DNA from: Leptofilum sp965223285
GTDB lineage: Bacteria; Chloroflexota; Anaerolineae; Promineifilales; Promineifilaceae
DNA: 64,000 nt
Assembly (NCBI RefSeq): GCF_965223285.1
Contig: NZ_OZ244997.1
Coordinates: 6,138,001 to 6,202,000, forward strand
Reading direction: 5' to 3'
Below the pieces are notes generated by a model. It was not told the origin of the DNA and did no database searches. It was given only the letters and a program-made list of their open reading frames with translations. The position numbers were made by a program, and so were the translations under genes. Positions within the stretch are counted from its first letter, which is position 1. Every line of letters begins with the position of its first letter. Positions 1 through 7,540 of the stretch are shown here, in pieces.

Positions 1-179
1 ATTTCACCTTCGGTGATCTCTTCCAACCCGGCGAGCATCCGCAAATTGGTAGACTTACCGCAGCCGGAGGGGCCTACAAAAACCACAAACTCTTTGTCTG
101 CAATTTCCATGCTAAGGTCGGTCACCACGGTGACGTCGCCGTATCGCTTATACACATGCCGATAACTTACACTAGCCAT
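1..179 (-). CDS. Sugar-type ABC transporter ATP-binding protein (5' part only)
   Basis: The reverse strand reads from an ATG at 179-177 off the window edge, giving 59 residues of an ABC ATPase N-terminus. Visible are an aromatic A-loop region (SYRHVYKRYGD) and a Walker A motif VGPSGCGKST about 35-45 residues in, followed by LRMLAGLEEITEGE. This wording matches the MsmX/UgpC/MalK group that energises carbohydrate importers. That subfamily is inferred from the N-terminus only, since the regulatory C-terminal domain lies outside the window. A ribosome binding site candidate (AAGGAG) lies just upstream of the ATG. Carbohydrate use fits the GH13 glucosidase a few kilobases away, but there is no direct linkage. 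Confidence 0.85.
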   Translation of the reverse strand, partial: MASVSYRHVYKRYGDVTVVTDLSMEIADKEFVVFVGPSGCGKSTNLRMLAGLEEITEGE

Positions 180-392
180 TTGAATCTCCTTGTATGTGAA
201 AGAATTTTTACCTTCACGCTCGCAAACAATCATTGCCAAAACGGCCGTTTCTTCTGCTCAATTTGGTTTAATCGTTTGTAAACTTGTGCTGTTTTTCAGA
301 AATCCTAAACGAGGATGAGCAACTATAACGGCCGTTTTCACCACTGTCAAAAAAAATCACAAAAATGTCTAACTGCGTGGTGTTGATCGTAA

Positions 393-752
393 TTACTCTT
401 CGTCCAAGGCCAAGATATCGGCTAAATCGCCGTCTAAGGCAGCCAATTCCAAGATGCTAGGAGGCAAATCAGGCGGCAGGTAATTAGCATACCCATTGAT
501 CCAGTTGGCTACTGTCTGGTGGTTCACCGCCAGCAAACGCCCGATCAGGCGAAGACTCAACCCCTCCAAATGGAGTGCCAACGCTTGGTGGCGCACTTCT
601 TCATCGTACCCTTGCTCCTGGGGATTAGGCGTGTAGCGGCAGCCACACTTTTTGCACCGCATCCGTTGGCTGCCAGCGGCCGTATGTCCATGTTTTATCT
701 GATCCGTCCTGGCAAAACATTTGGGGCAACTCAAGCGATTTTCCTCAAACAA
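393..752 (-). CDS. Zinc-ribbon / helix-turn-helix protein, IS1 InsA-like
   Basis: A 119-residue protein. It has an N-terminal zinc ribbon with cysteine pairs at residues 9/12 and 33/36, then a helix-turn-helix (about 50-88, including LIGRLLAVNHQTVANWI) and an acidic tail. The arrangement matches InsA, the DNA-binding partner of IS1-family transposases. There is no InsB-like DDE partner, terminal inverted repeat or target duplication nearby, so this is probably a solo or domesticated regulator rather than an active element. The start overlaps the stop of the upstream Ser/Thr kinase gene by 8 bases, which implies translational coupling and a functional link. The link to kinase signalling is inference. 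Confidence 0.7.
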   Translation of the reverse strand: MFEENRLSCPKCFARTDQIKHGHTAAGSQRMRCKKCGCRYTPNPQEQGYDEEVRHQALALHLEGLSLRLIGRLLAVNHQTVANWINGYANYLPPDLPPSILELAALDGDLADILALDEE

Positions 753-1719
753 TGGTTAGTAAAACGGCGATGAAAAAGAGAAACAGCGCAGTTAGCAAGA
801 TCAGCCAATTGGCGCGTAAGGCACTCCCCAAACCAGAAGGGTTGGGCGTTGGTAATTTGGTGCCAGGGCGTGGTTGCAGCCCAAAAAAGACCTGCCGAAA
901 CAGCTCAACGCCAGACGGCCGTTCGTCTGGGTGCATCTCCATTGCCCACTGAATGGCATCTGAAACGTGGGGCGACACATCCTCATTGAGCTGCTCTGGC
1001 GGTGGCAGCGAAGCTGGGTTCAAAAAGCGGGCTTTGGCATCCGGTGGTGGATAATCTGTTAGCAGATGGTAAAACGTTGCGCCCAGCGCATAAATGTCTG
1101 AACGAACGTCGGTGTGGCTGCCATCGCCGCCGTACTGCTCCAGCGGCGTATAAAGAGCCGTGCCGCGTCCTTGCACCACTGTGATGGTACGCTCGTCATC
1201 GGTGGCCATCACCTTAACTAGTCCAAAATCAACGAGTTTAATGCGGTTGTCTAGCGTGAGCTTAATGTTAGCCGGTTTAATATCACGGTGCAGCACGGGT
1301 GGGGTTTGCCGATGAAGGTAAGCCAATGCGTCAATTATTTGCTCGGCCCAATCCAATATCTTCGCTTCAGAAAGCGGTCCTTTGTTTTCTTGGAGCAACT
1401 GACGTAAATCTTTACCCGTCACAAAATCCATCACCAGGTAGTCACGGCCGTTTTCTGTGAAAAAGTCTGAAACTTTGGGCAAGCTCGGATGATCAAGTTG
1501 GGCTAAAATACTGGCTTCCTGTAAAAATTGCGTTTGGGCTTGCAAACGATACGTTTCGTCTGCGTTGGGATCGGGTTGAACTTCTTTGATGGCACACAAC
1601 CGCCCCGGTAAGCGCAAATCTTCCGCACGATAAACGCTGCCCATGCCACCCTGACCCACGATGTTGGTCAGCTTGTAACGTTCACGTAAAATAGCACCGC
1701 TTTCGAGCGTAACAAACAT
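745..1719 (-). CDS. Membrane-anchored serine/threonine protein kinase (PknB type)
   Basis: A Hanks-type kinase of 324 residues from the ATG at 1719. The glycine loop VGQGGMGSVYRAED lies near residues 21-34 and the ATP-binding lysine is in CAIKEV (Lys45). The catalytic loop HRDIKPANI and the DFG magnesium motif (VDFGLVKV) are present. A proline-poor hydrophobic helix closes the protein (about residues 300-323), so the kinase domain should be cytoplasmic with a C-terminal single-pass anchor. It lacks the extracellular PASTA repeats usual in PknB, since it ends right after the helix. An upstream in-frame start at 1785 would add 22 poorly conserved residues. The gene is divergent from an FHA-domain regulator, a natural phosphothreonine reader, and is coupled to the zinc-ribbon protein downstream. 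Confidence 0.92.
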   Translation of the reverse strand: MFVTLESGAILRERYKLTNIVGQGGMGSVYRAEDLRLPGRLCAIKEVQPDPNADETYRLQAQTQFLQEASILAQLDHPSLPKVSDFFTENGRDYLVMDFVTGKDLRQLLQENKGPLSEAKILDWAEQIIDALAYLHRQTPPVLHRDIKPANIKLTLDNRIKLVDFGLVKVMATDDERTITVVQGRGTALYTPLEQYGGDGSHTDVRSDIYALGATFYHLLTDYPPPDAKARFLNPASLPPPEQLNEDVSPHVSDAIQWAMEMHPDERPSGVELFRQVFFGLQPRPGTKLPTPNPSGLGSALRANWLILLTALFLFFIAVLLTIV

Positions 1720-1768
1720 AAGTTTATTGTATACTGGACGTATCATCTGGAACAACATTGCATTTAAT

Positions 1769-1913
1769 GAGATTGGAGGCCACAATCTCTAGTATTGCGC
1801 TCCGAAAGTTCGCATTAAGGTTATTTACTATGGCGCAATACTTAAACAGTCCGGCTCACTTGTCATGATAATTTTGTACGGATTTCCGCCGGACTGTACT
1901 AGGCTCCAATCTC
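1769..1913. repeat. Nested inverted repeats in the kinase/FHA intergenic region
   Basis: Outer 10-bp arms GAGATTGGAG (1769-1778) and CTCCAATCTC (1904-1913) enclose two separate hairpins. These are AGTATTGCGC 1791-1800 / GCGCAATACT 1833-1842 and ACAGTCCGGC 1846-1855 / GCCGGACTGT 1888-1897. The set could fold as a three-way junction in DNA or RNA. The outer arm belongs to the GATTGGAG family also found at 43.24 and 45.92 kb. The left part overlaps the kinase gene's upstream region. Confidence 0.75.
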
Positions 1914-1973
1914 CGATCTTTAATTTCCACTATTTAGGCTGGGAAGCCATTTCCAGTGAGAGGGATGAGTACC

Positions 1974-2618
1974 ATGAATGAAAAACCGGTTTTAGTTGCG
2001 CGTGAAGGACAATTAGTTGGTCAACGCTGGACAATTGAGAATGACGATTTTTTGATTGGTCGTGGCTCAGATTGCCACATCGTGCTGCCAGAGCGGCAGG
2101 TTTCTCGTCATCATGTGCGAATTACCCAGGAAAACGGCCGTTACACCGTACATGATCTCGGCAGCCGCAACGGCACCCACCTCAATGGTAGCCAAATTGA
2201 AGGACAAGCCATTCTGCAAGACGGCGACGAAATCTCCATTGCCCTGGCCGTCAAGCTCGTATTTGTTGGCACCGATGCCACCATTCCCCTCACCTTTGAG
2301 CCACCCACTGCAGAAGGCAATCTGCAAATTGATAAAGCAGCCCGCGCCGTCATAATCAACGGCGAAGAGCTAGACCCACCGCTCTCGTTGGCCCAGTTTC
2401 GTTTGCTAGAACTGCTGTACGATGCTGAAGGAGCGGTATGCAGCCGAGATGCCATCGTGGAAGTTGTTTGGCCCGGCACTGACGGGTTGGGCGTTTCAGA
2501 ACAGGCAATTGACGCCCTGGTGCGTCGCCTGCGCGACCGGTTGGTAGAGCTGGATGAATACAATTACATCGTCACGGTACGCGGTCACGGCTTCCGTATT
2601 GACAACGAACCGCATTAA
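1974..2618 (+). CDS. FHA-domain transcriptional regulator with winged-helix DNA-binding domain
   Basis: A 214-residue protein from the ATG at 1974, chosen because AGAGG lies ten bases upstream; GTG 1956 and ATG 1965 are alternatives. An N-terminal forkhead-associated domain (about 23-90) shows the GRGSDC, RQVSRHH and DLGSRNGTHLNG signatures that bind phosphothreonine. The C-terminal half (about 118-212) is an OmpR/PhoB-type winged helix with the RRLRDRL recognition-helix region and a final VRGHGFRI. This combination suggests a DNA-binding output controlled by Ser/Thr phosphorylation. The divergent membrane kinase is the obvious candidate partner (inference). A bidirectional terminator follows at 2660-2692. 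Confidence 0.93.
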   Translation: MNEKPVLVAREGQLVGQRWTIENDDFLIGRGSDCHIVLPERQVSRHHVRITQENGRYTVHDLGSRNGTHLNGSQIEGQAILQDGDEISIALAVKLVFVGTDATIPLTFEPPTAEGNLQIDKAARAVIINGEELDPPLSLAQFRLLELLYDAEGAVCSRDAIVEVVWPGTDGLGVSEQAIDALVRRLRDRLVELDEYNYIVTVRGHGFRIDNEPH

Positions 2619-2659
2619 ACGCCGCTAGCTTGAAGTTTGGGCCATCCATAATCTGCAAA

Positions 2660-2692
2660 AAAAGGCACCGTCGAGAAATGACAGTGCCTTTT
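2660..2692. terminator. Bidirectional intrinsic terminator between convergent genes
   Basis: A stem AAAAGGCAC (2660-2668) / GTGCCTTTT (2684-2692) has A and T runs on the two sides. It sits between the FHA regulator ending at 2618 and the convergent gene ending at 2719, so it can serve both. Confidence 0.85.
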
Positions 2693-2718
2693 CAATTTTG
2701 ATAGCGTTATCCGGTCAA

Positions 2719-3804
2719 TTATTGGGAAGCGCGTAGCGAAACTTGAATTTCATCATTGTCTAGACGCGTCACGGTTACATGAATTTCGTCACCCTTGTTA
2801 AAGTTATCCTCATACCAATGATGTACCGGCGGACTTAACACAATACGCGCCATGTCGTTGGGCAGCATTCGCCAAACAGCACTCTCTTTATCATAAACAC
2901 CATCGTAATAAATGGTAACCGGGCGGGTTTCTGTACGGGAATTAATGGCAAAGAATGGCCAATGAGATGAGGTAAGATTAATAAAACCACGTCGTAAGTG
3001 GAGCGGTTTTACCTGGGCAACATGAACAAAACCATCCTCTGGTTTAATCACTGTCTCCAGAGAAGACGCTTCACCCTCTGTTTTGCCACCCATCATCGGT
3101 TTTACCGTGCGTGCTTTTGGCTTGGATTTCCGTTTGCTGCTGGCCCGTCGCCCAGTGAGGAAGTGAATGAGCGGTAGCAGGGCATCAACCTGCTCACTCA
3201 GCACGGATGAAATACTCACCCCCATCGCAGCAGCCTGTTCCGCCGGAATGCGGCGGCTCAGGTAAAATGGCGTAACCCACTTCTCATCATTGTTTAAGTA
3301 TGCAGCTTTGCTCATCACTTCAGCCGAAACCTCTGGCAGCAATGCTGTAATGCCATCCTTGAACAGATCCTGGTAATGTGCCTGCTCACCACTTTCTTCG
3401 TCTACCTGCACTTGTTGCAGACGTAAGGACCAATCTGCCCCCAATTCAGTAATGAGCCGATGGGCCATTACTGGCTGTGCCTCAGCGTTTTTTAATGCTT
3501 TGGCCAATGCTTTGGAGTCAGTAATAGACACCTGCATTTCCAAGCTAAGCGGCCGGGCAAAAAAGGCAAGATGTAAATCTTCTTCTGGTGCTTCGCTGGC
3601 CGAGATGTAGACGGATTGATTGGCTCGACTAAGCCCAGCAAAGGGCAAATCGCCCTTGGCCTGACGAGACAAGTTACTGTGCAGCAAGTGAACAAATTGC
3701 TCTAGTTGATCTAAGGCATAATTGATGGCTGTTTCTTCACCTGCCCAGCCAAAAGCGGTGAAAACGGGCATGGTCAAGCCCGTAAACGCTGTGTTTGATG
3801 ACAT
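2719..3804 (-). CDS. Hypothetical protein, 361 residues
   Basis: I do not recognise a family. There is no signal peptide or membrane segment. The protein seems two-part. Residues about 1-215 are helix-rich, with several acidic stretches. A basic lysine/arginine linker follows (about 222-240, RRASSKRKSKPKARTVK). The C-terminal part, about 260-361, is beta-rich with LHLRRGFINLTSSHWPFFAINSRT and a final alternating strand pattern (DEIHVTVTRLDNDEIQVSLRAS). The C-terminal part could be a small barrel or jelly-roll binding domain, but that is only inference from residue pattern. It is transcribed alone, convergent with the FHA gene. Two reading-frame-preserving features (normal codon use, ATG after a spaced upstream region) support it as a real gene. 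Confidence 0.75.
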   Translation of the reverse strand: MSSNTAFTGLTMPVFTAFGWAGEETAINYALDQLEQFVHLLHSNLSRQAKGDLPFAGLSRANQSVYISASEAPEEDLHLAFFARPLSLEMQVSITDSKALAKALKNAEAQPVMAHRLITELGADWSLRLQQVQVDEESGEQAHYQDLFKDGITALLPEVSAEVMSKAAYLNNDEKWVTPFYLSRRIPAEQAAAMGVSISSVLSEQVDALLPLIHFLTGRRASSKRKSKPKARTVKPMMGGKTEGEASSLETVIKPEDGFVHVAQVKPLHLRRGFINLTSSHWPFFAINSRTETRPVTIYYDGVYDKESAVWRMLPNDMARIVLSPPVHHWYEDNFNKGDEIHVTVTRLDNDEIQVSLRASQ

Positions 3805-4023
3805 TGGTAATTCCTCACTCAGTCAGAAAATGGTGTGGTTGTATACCGAACAACTACTGACATGGCTTTGTAATGGGGATGCGTAATAAAGAGGATAATT
3901 CACTCCCACTTAGTTATAGCCTACGATTGTTTCTTGTCAAATTTATTCTCCAGCATACGGTCCCAAAGGGCTTCCTTCATGTTAACTCATCTTGGTTTGC
4001 AATAAACCCTTAGGGTCCCATAG

Positions 4024-5730
4024 TTATTTGATGCGATGCCCTTTGTAATCGTTGTTGAAAAGCCAGGCGACGACGGAGCCGATTTCGATGGTTTCTGGCA
4101 AATAGGTCTTCATGGTAACGGATGAGGTGCCGCGCGTGTGGAGCATGTGTTGGGTGCGGCGCATCCGCTCGAACCGCGCTTGCCATGTTTTGCAGTTAGA
4201 CGGCCGTAAATCCACCCATCCCTTTTGCGCCCAGGCATCCATCGCCTGGGGTGTCAGTTCAACCTCATGGTAAATGCTTTCAGGGATGTTGATACGCGGC
4301 CCCCGGATAAGATGACAACCATCTGGCGTGAGGATGGGTACGCCAATAGAGGTAATTTGCGTCCGCAGCAGCTCATTTTCGGTGATAAACTTGTACAACG
4401 TTTCCGACAGTTCTATGGCTGATGCTTGTAACACGTTGGCCAACGTTTGGTAATTGAGCCGCAGCAAATGGGCCTCGTACAGCAGCTTGGAAAGCTCAGG
4501 CGGGCCAAGCTGCCCCAGGGCAACGCTGTGGCTTTGGGTTTCTTCTTCAATGCGCGCCAGCTTGTCTAGTGCGGTTTGGCGCAGCACCCCAGCACGGAAG
4601 CTAGGATTGATGATGCTGCTGTCGATACCGCCGATCACGTCGTAGCCAGTGTTACTCCCCTTAATTTCCAGCAGTGCCTGTTGGGCAATCTCTTCCGGCG
4701 TCACAAATTCCATTTGGTTAATATGGGTGATCGCTTCAAATTCACCCCTCGCAAAAAAGCCATTTTCCCCCGTATCGACACCAGCCATATGTATCTTGCC
4801 AATGCGCTGATAATGATTTTCCTCACCACGCAGGGTCAGACGGCCGTTTAGCGGCTGCAGTGGCTGCATTTGGCTATGAAAACGAAACTGAGGCCGCCCC
4901 CGCACCTTGACCGATTTATAAGCCACCCGCCGATAGCCAATCATGGCCCCAGGTTTTAGCTCCTTCACCAGCGGGCCATTGGGGGTCCGCGCCATCAAAA
5001 ACATGAGTCCGGTGTGGGCAAAGGCAACGGCCGTTTTGCTCATCAATTTGGCACTGGGGCGATCTTCGCTGTGCGTGTAGGGAATATTCAACCCCATGCC
5101 GCCAGTGCCAGTGGTGCCAATTTTTAGGTAAAGGCGCGTCCCCACTTCGCGCATGGCACGGTGAATCATTTGCACGTGGCGAATAAGCTGCGGCAATGAT
5201 TGAGAAATGAGCAAGGTACTCACGTTTTGCTCCAGCGACTTGCCCAAGGCGTCTAACCGCTCTAAATCTTGATGATCCACAATCTGGCGCAGCTCCTGTA
5301 AAAAGTCGTAGGTTTGCTGGCTGAGGCTGGAGACATCCTGGTAGCTAATAGCAGTGGCAGTATTGATGCAATCCACAATAACGTCTGGCTGATGCTGGTG
5401 AATAAGCTGCACAAGTGCGGAACGGCCGTACGCATCTTCCAATGAGCCAAATAGATCAGCGTAAAGCATGTCTAAATTGTGGCGACTTTGCAGCAAACGG
5501 CGGCGGCGCTCCAGGCTAAACTCCTCCCGAACAAAAACATCCCCCCAAGCACCAACAAACTCAATATTAGGGAATTCTTTACGCACATCGTACAAAAATT
5601 CGCGCACTTCGCCCCGGAACAGGCTGGCAACAACAATACGGCCAGGTTCCATGCTGCGCGCCACGGTGCGCACAATTTGGGAGCCAACTAAGCCAGCCCC
5701 TCCTAAAACCAAAAAGCTGCGGTCAGACAT
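4024..5730 (-). CDS. NAD(P)-binding Rossmann protein, extended SDR-like, 568 residues
   Basis: The N-terminus SFLVLGGAGLVGSQIV is a dinucleotide-binding GxxGxxG motif of short-chain dehydrogenase/epimerase type. A later stretch with VDCINTATAISYQDV resembles the fourth strand. At 568 residues it is almost twice a usual extended SDR. The canonical YxxxK dyad is not clear; a run with YLKIGTTGTGGMGLNIPYTHSED may replace the active-site region. The C-terminal half, about 330-560, has no family I recognise. A substrate cannot be named. The start codon is 18 bases after an AGGTGT-like site, and the neighbour upstream on the same strand is the GH13 enzyme at about 60 bases, so cotranscription is possible. 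Confidence 0.75.
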   Translation of the reverse strand: MSDRSFLVLGGAGLVGSQIVRTVARSMEPGRIVVASLFRGEVREFLYDVRKEFPNIEFVGAWGDVFVREEFSLERRRRLLQSRHNLDMLYADLFGSLEDAYGRSALVQLIHQHQPDVIVDCINTATAISYQDVSSLSQQTYDFLQELRQIVDHQDLERLDALGKSLEQNVSTLLISQSLPQLIRHVQMIHRAMREVGTRLYLKIGTTGTGGMGLNIPYTHSEDRPSAKLMSKTAVAFAHTGLMFLMARTPNGPLVKELKPGAMIGYRRVAYKSVKVRGRPQFRFHSQMQPLQPLNGRLTLRGEENHYQRIGKIHMAGVDTGENGFFARGEFEAITHINQMEFVTPEEIAQQALLEIKGSNTGYDVIGGIDSSIINPSFRAGVLRQTALDKLARIEEETQSHSVALGQLGPPELSKLLYEAHLLRLNYQTLANVLQASAIELSETLYKFITENELLRTQITSIGVPILTPDGCHLIRGPRINIPESIYHEVELTPQAMDAWAQKGWVDLRPSNCKTWQARFERMRRTQHMLHTRGTSSVTMKTYLPETIEIGSVVAWLFNNDYKGHRIK

Positions 5731-5791
5731 GACACCTCCATGTCAAAAATTGACGGAAATAGTGATGAGTGGTTGGCGGCTAGTATATCGT

Positions 5792-7378
5792 TTAACTCAT
5801 TAAAACGATACCCTCATTAGGGCGTACCGACAGGGTATTTTGTGTAATGTTTGGCTGTTCTGATTCAGTGGTGAGCAGAACGGCCGTTTCCCCCAAATTC
5901 TCATACAGCTTCCACGTTTTCGGTTCCCCCGTCATGTTCAAAATCACCCAACAGGCTTGCTCACCGTGGCGGCGTTCGTACGCCAGTACGCCATCGGGAG
6001 CAGACAAACTGCGGTAGCTGCCTTGGTTGAGTGCGGCCGTTTCGCGGCGCAGTTGAATCAATTTTTGGGTGAAAACCAGTATCGAGTGAGGATCGTCTAG
6101 TTGGCTAGCAACGTTAACGAGGGTCGAATCTGGATTGAGCGGCAGCCAAGGAGTAACGTCTGGCGGACAAAAGCCGGCGTTGGGGGCAGATGTCCAGGGC
6201 ATGGGCGTACGCTCTGGGTCACGACCCAGCCCCAGCCCCGGCACGCGCTTTTCCCACGGGTCTTGTACCTGTTCCGGCGCAATTTCGCCGTCGAGCATTC
6301 CCAACTCGTCGCCGTAGTACATTGTTGGCGTGCCGCGCAGCGTCAGCAGGAGCATCATTGCCACCCGCGCCTGCGCCGCCCCTACCCGGCTAGCAATGCG
6401 GTGCTGATCATGGTTGCCCAGCACCCAGTTGGGCCAGGCACCCTCTGGCAAAACACTTTCATACGTTTCGACGAGTTGGCGAACGGCCGTTGCTTCCCAC
6501 GGTGTAAAGATAAGGTTGAAGTTGAAGGGTAAGTGAAGGCCGTCGAGGGAACGGCCGTAATGGGCCACCAATTCCTGCGGCGGCAAATTGATCTCCCCAA
6601 TCAGCACCCGGTTTTCATACTCATCACACACCTGGCGCAGCCACCGATTAAAATGCTCAATATCCGGCGTGTTGCGCGTATATTTCTCAATCACCTGCTT
6701 AGCCGGGTCCATCCCCTCACGCCAGTTGGGATTTGGTGGATTATCACGAAATTGTGCATCTTTCATCGAGCGATAGCTGACGTCGATGCGAAAGCCATCA
6801 ATCCCCTTGTTAAACCAGAAGCGCAGCACATCCAGCATGGCCGCCCGCAGCTCTGGGTTGCGCCAGTTCACGTCTGGCTGCTCTGCCAAAAAGGAGTGGA
6901 GGTAATATTGCCCGGTTTGTTCATCAAACGTCCAGGCGGGGCCACCAAAGCGGCTCTGCCAATTGTTGGGCACCCCGCCATCCGGGGCCGGATCGCGCCA
7001 GATGTACCAATCTCGCTTCGCGTTGTCCCGCGAGCTGCACGACTCCAAAAACCAGGGATGTTCGTTAGACGTGTGGTTGGGCACAAAATCAAGGATGAGC
7101 TTGAGATTGTGATCATGCGCTGCGTCGATGAGGCGATCCATGTCGGCCATTGTGCCAAACAGGGGGTGAATGTCCGTGTAATTGCTCACATCATAGCCAA
7201 AATCGGCCATCGGTGAAGGGTAAATGGGGGAAATCCAGACCGCGTCCACGCCCAACGCTTGCAGGTAGCCTAGCCGCTGCTCAATGCCCGGCAAGTCGCC
7301 CACGCCATCCCCGTTGCTATCCTGAAAACTGCGCGGATAAATCTGGTACACAATCCCGGTTTGCCACCAACTGCTCAT
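5792..7378 (-). CDS. GH13 alpha-glucosidase (oligo-1,6-glucosidase / trehalose-degrading type)
   Basis: A 528-residue cytoplasmic glycoside hydrolase of family 13, with no signal peptide. The four conserved regions are visible. These are DFVPNHTS (region I), GFRIDVSYRS with the nucleophile aspartate (II), the acid/base glutamate in LIGEINL (III), and the transition-state aspartate in GNHDQHR (IV). The start WWQTGIVYQIYPRSFQDSNGDG is typical of intracellular exo-acting alpha-1,4/1,6-glucosidases, including the calcium-site DxNxDG loop. It would release glucose from maltooligosaccharides, isomaltose or sucrose-like substrates; which of these cannot be read from sequence. A sugar-type ABC ATPase begins near the left edge of the window but is not adjacent. 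Confidence 0.95.
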   Translation of the reverse strand: MSSWWQTGIVYQIYPRSFQDSNGDGVGDLPGIEQRLGYLQALGVDAVWISPIYPSPMADFGYDVSNYTDIHPLFGTMADMDRLIDAAHDHNLKLILDFVPNHTSNEHPWFLESCSSRDNAKRDWYIWRDPAPDGGVPNNWQSRFGGPAWTFDEQTGQYYLHSFLAEQPDVNWRNPELRAAMLDVLRFWFNKGIDGFRIDVSYRSMKDAQFRDNPPNPNWREGMDPAKQVIEKYTRNTPDIEHFNRWLRQVCDEYENRVLIGEINLPPQELVAHYGRSLDGLHLPFNFNLIFTPWEATAVRQLVETYESVLPEGAWPNWVLGNHDQHRIASRVGAAQARVAMMLLLTLRGTPTMYYGDELGMLDGEIAPEQVQDPWEKRVPGLGLGRDPERTPMPWTSAPNAGFCPPDVTPWLPLNPDSTLVNVASQLDDPHSILVFTQKLIQLRRETAALNQGSYRSLSAPDGVLAYERRHGEQACWVILNMTGEPKTWKLYENLGETAVLLTTESEQPNITQNTLSVRPNEGIVLMS

Positions 7379-7420
7379 AAAACCTCCATTTTTTACGCAA
7401 CGTAGATTTCAGATTATACC

Positions 7421-7473
7421 GTAGCCGCGATTTCTTACCGCGCCATCCACATATGGCAAGAAACCGCGGCTAC
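7421..7473. repeat. Palindromic intergenic repeat, GTAGCCGCG family, copy 1
   Basis: GTAGCCGCGATTTCTTACCG at the left is matched by GGCAAGAAACCGCGGCTAC at the right, with a short loop. A second copy of the same design lies at 13449-13501. It occupies the gap between the GH13 gene start and the thiolase terminator. Confidence 0.8.
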
Positions 7474-7483
7474 ATTGAAAACA

Positions 7484-7519
7484 AAAAGAGCACCTCCGCG
7501 TTACTGAAGGTACTCTTTT
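7484..7519 (-). terminator. Intrinsic terminator of the thiolase gene
   Basis: AAAAGAGcACCT (7484-7495) pairs with AGGTaCTCTTTT (7508-7519). On the minus strand the stem ends in a T-rich run, right after the thiolase stop at 7541. Confidence 0.8.
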
Positions 7520-7540
7520 AATTTTGGTTATCTGTTCAGC

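Noticed and set aside
393..752. Possible IS1-type insertion sequence
   Set aside because: Only the InsA-like part exists; no transposase partner, terminal repeats or target duplications were found.
6533..7216. A 227-codon open frame on the plus strand
   Set aside because: It is antisense to the GH13 gene, which has all catalytic motifs. Its translation has no recognisable features.
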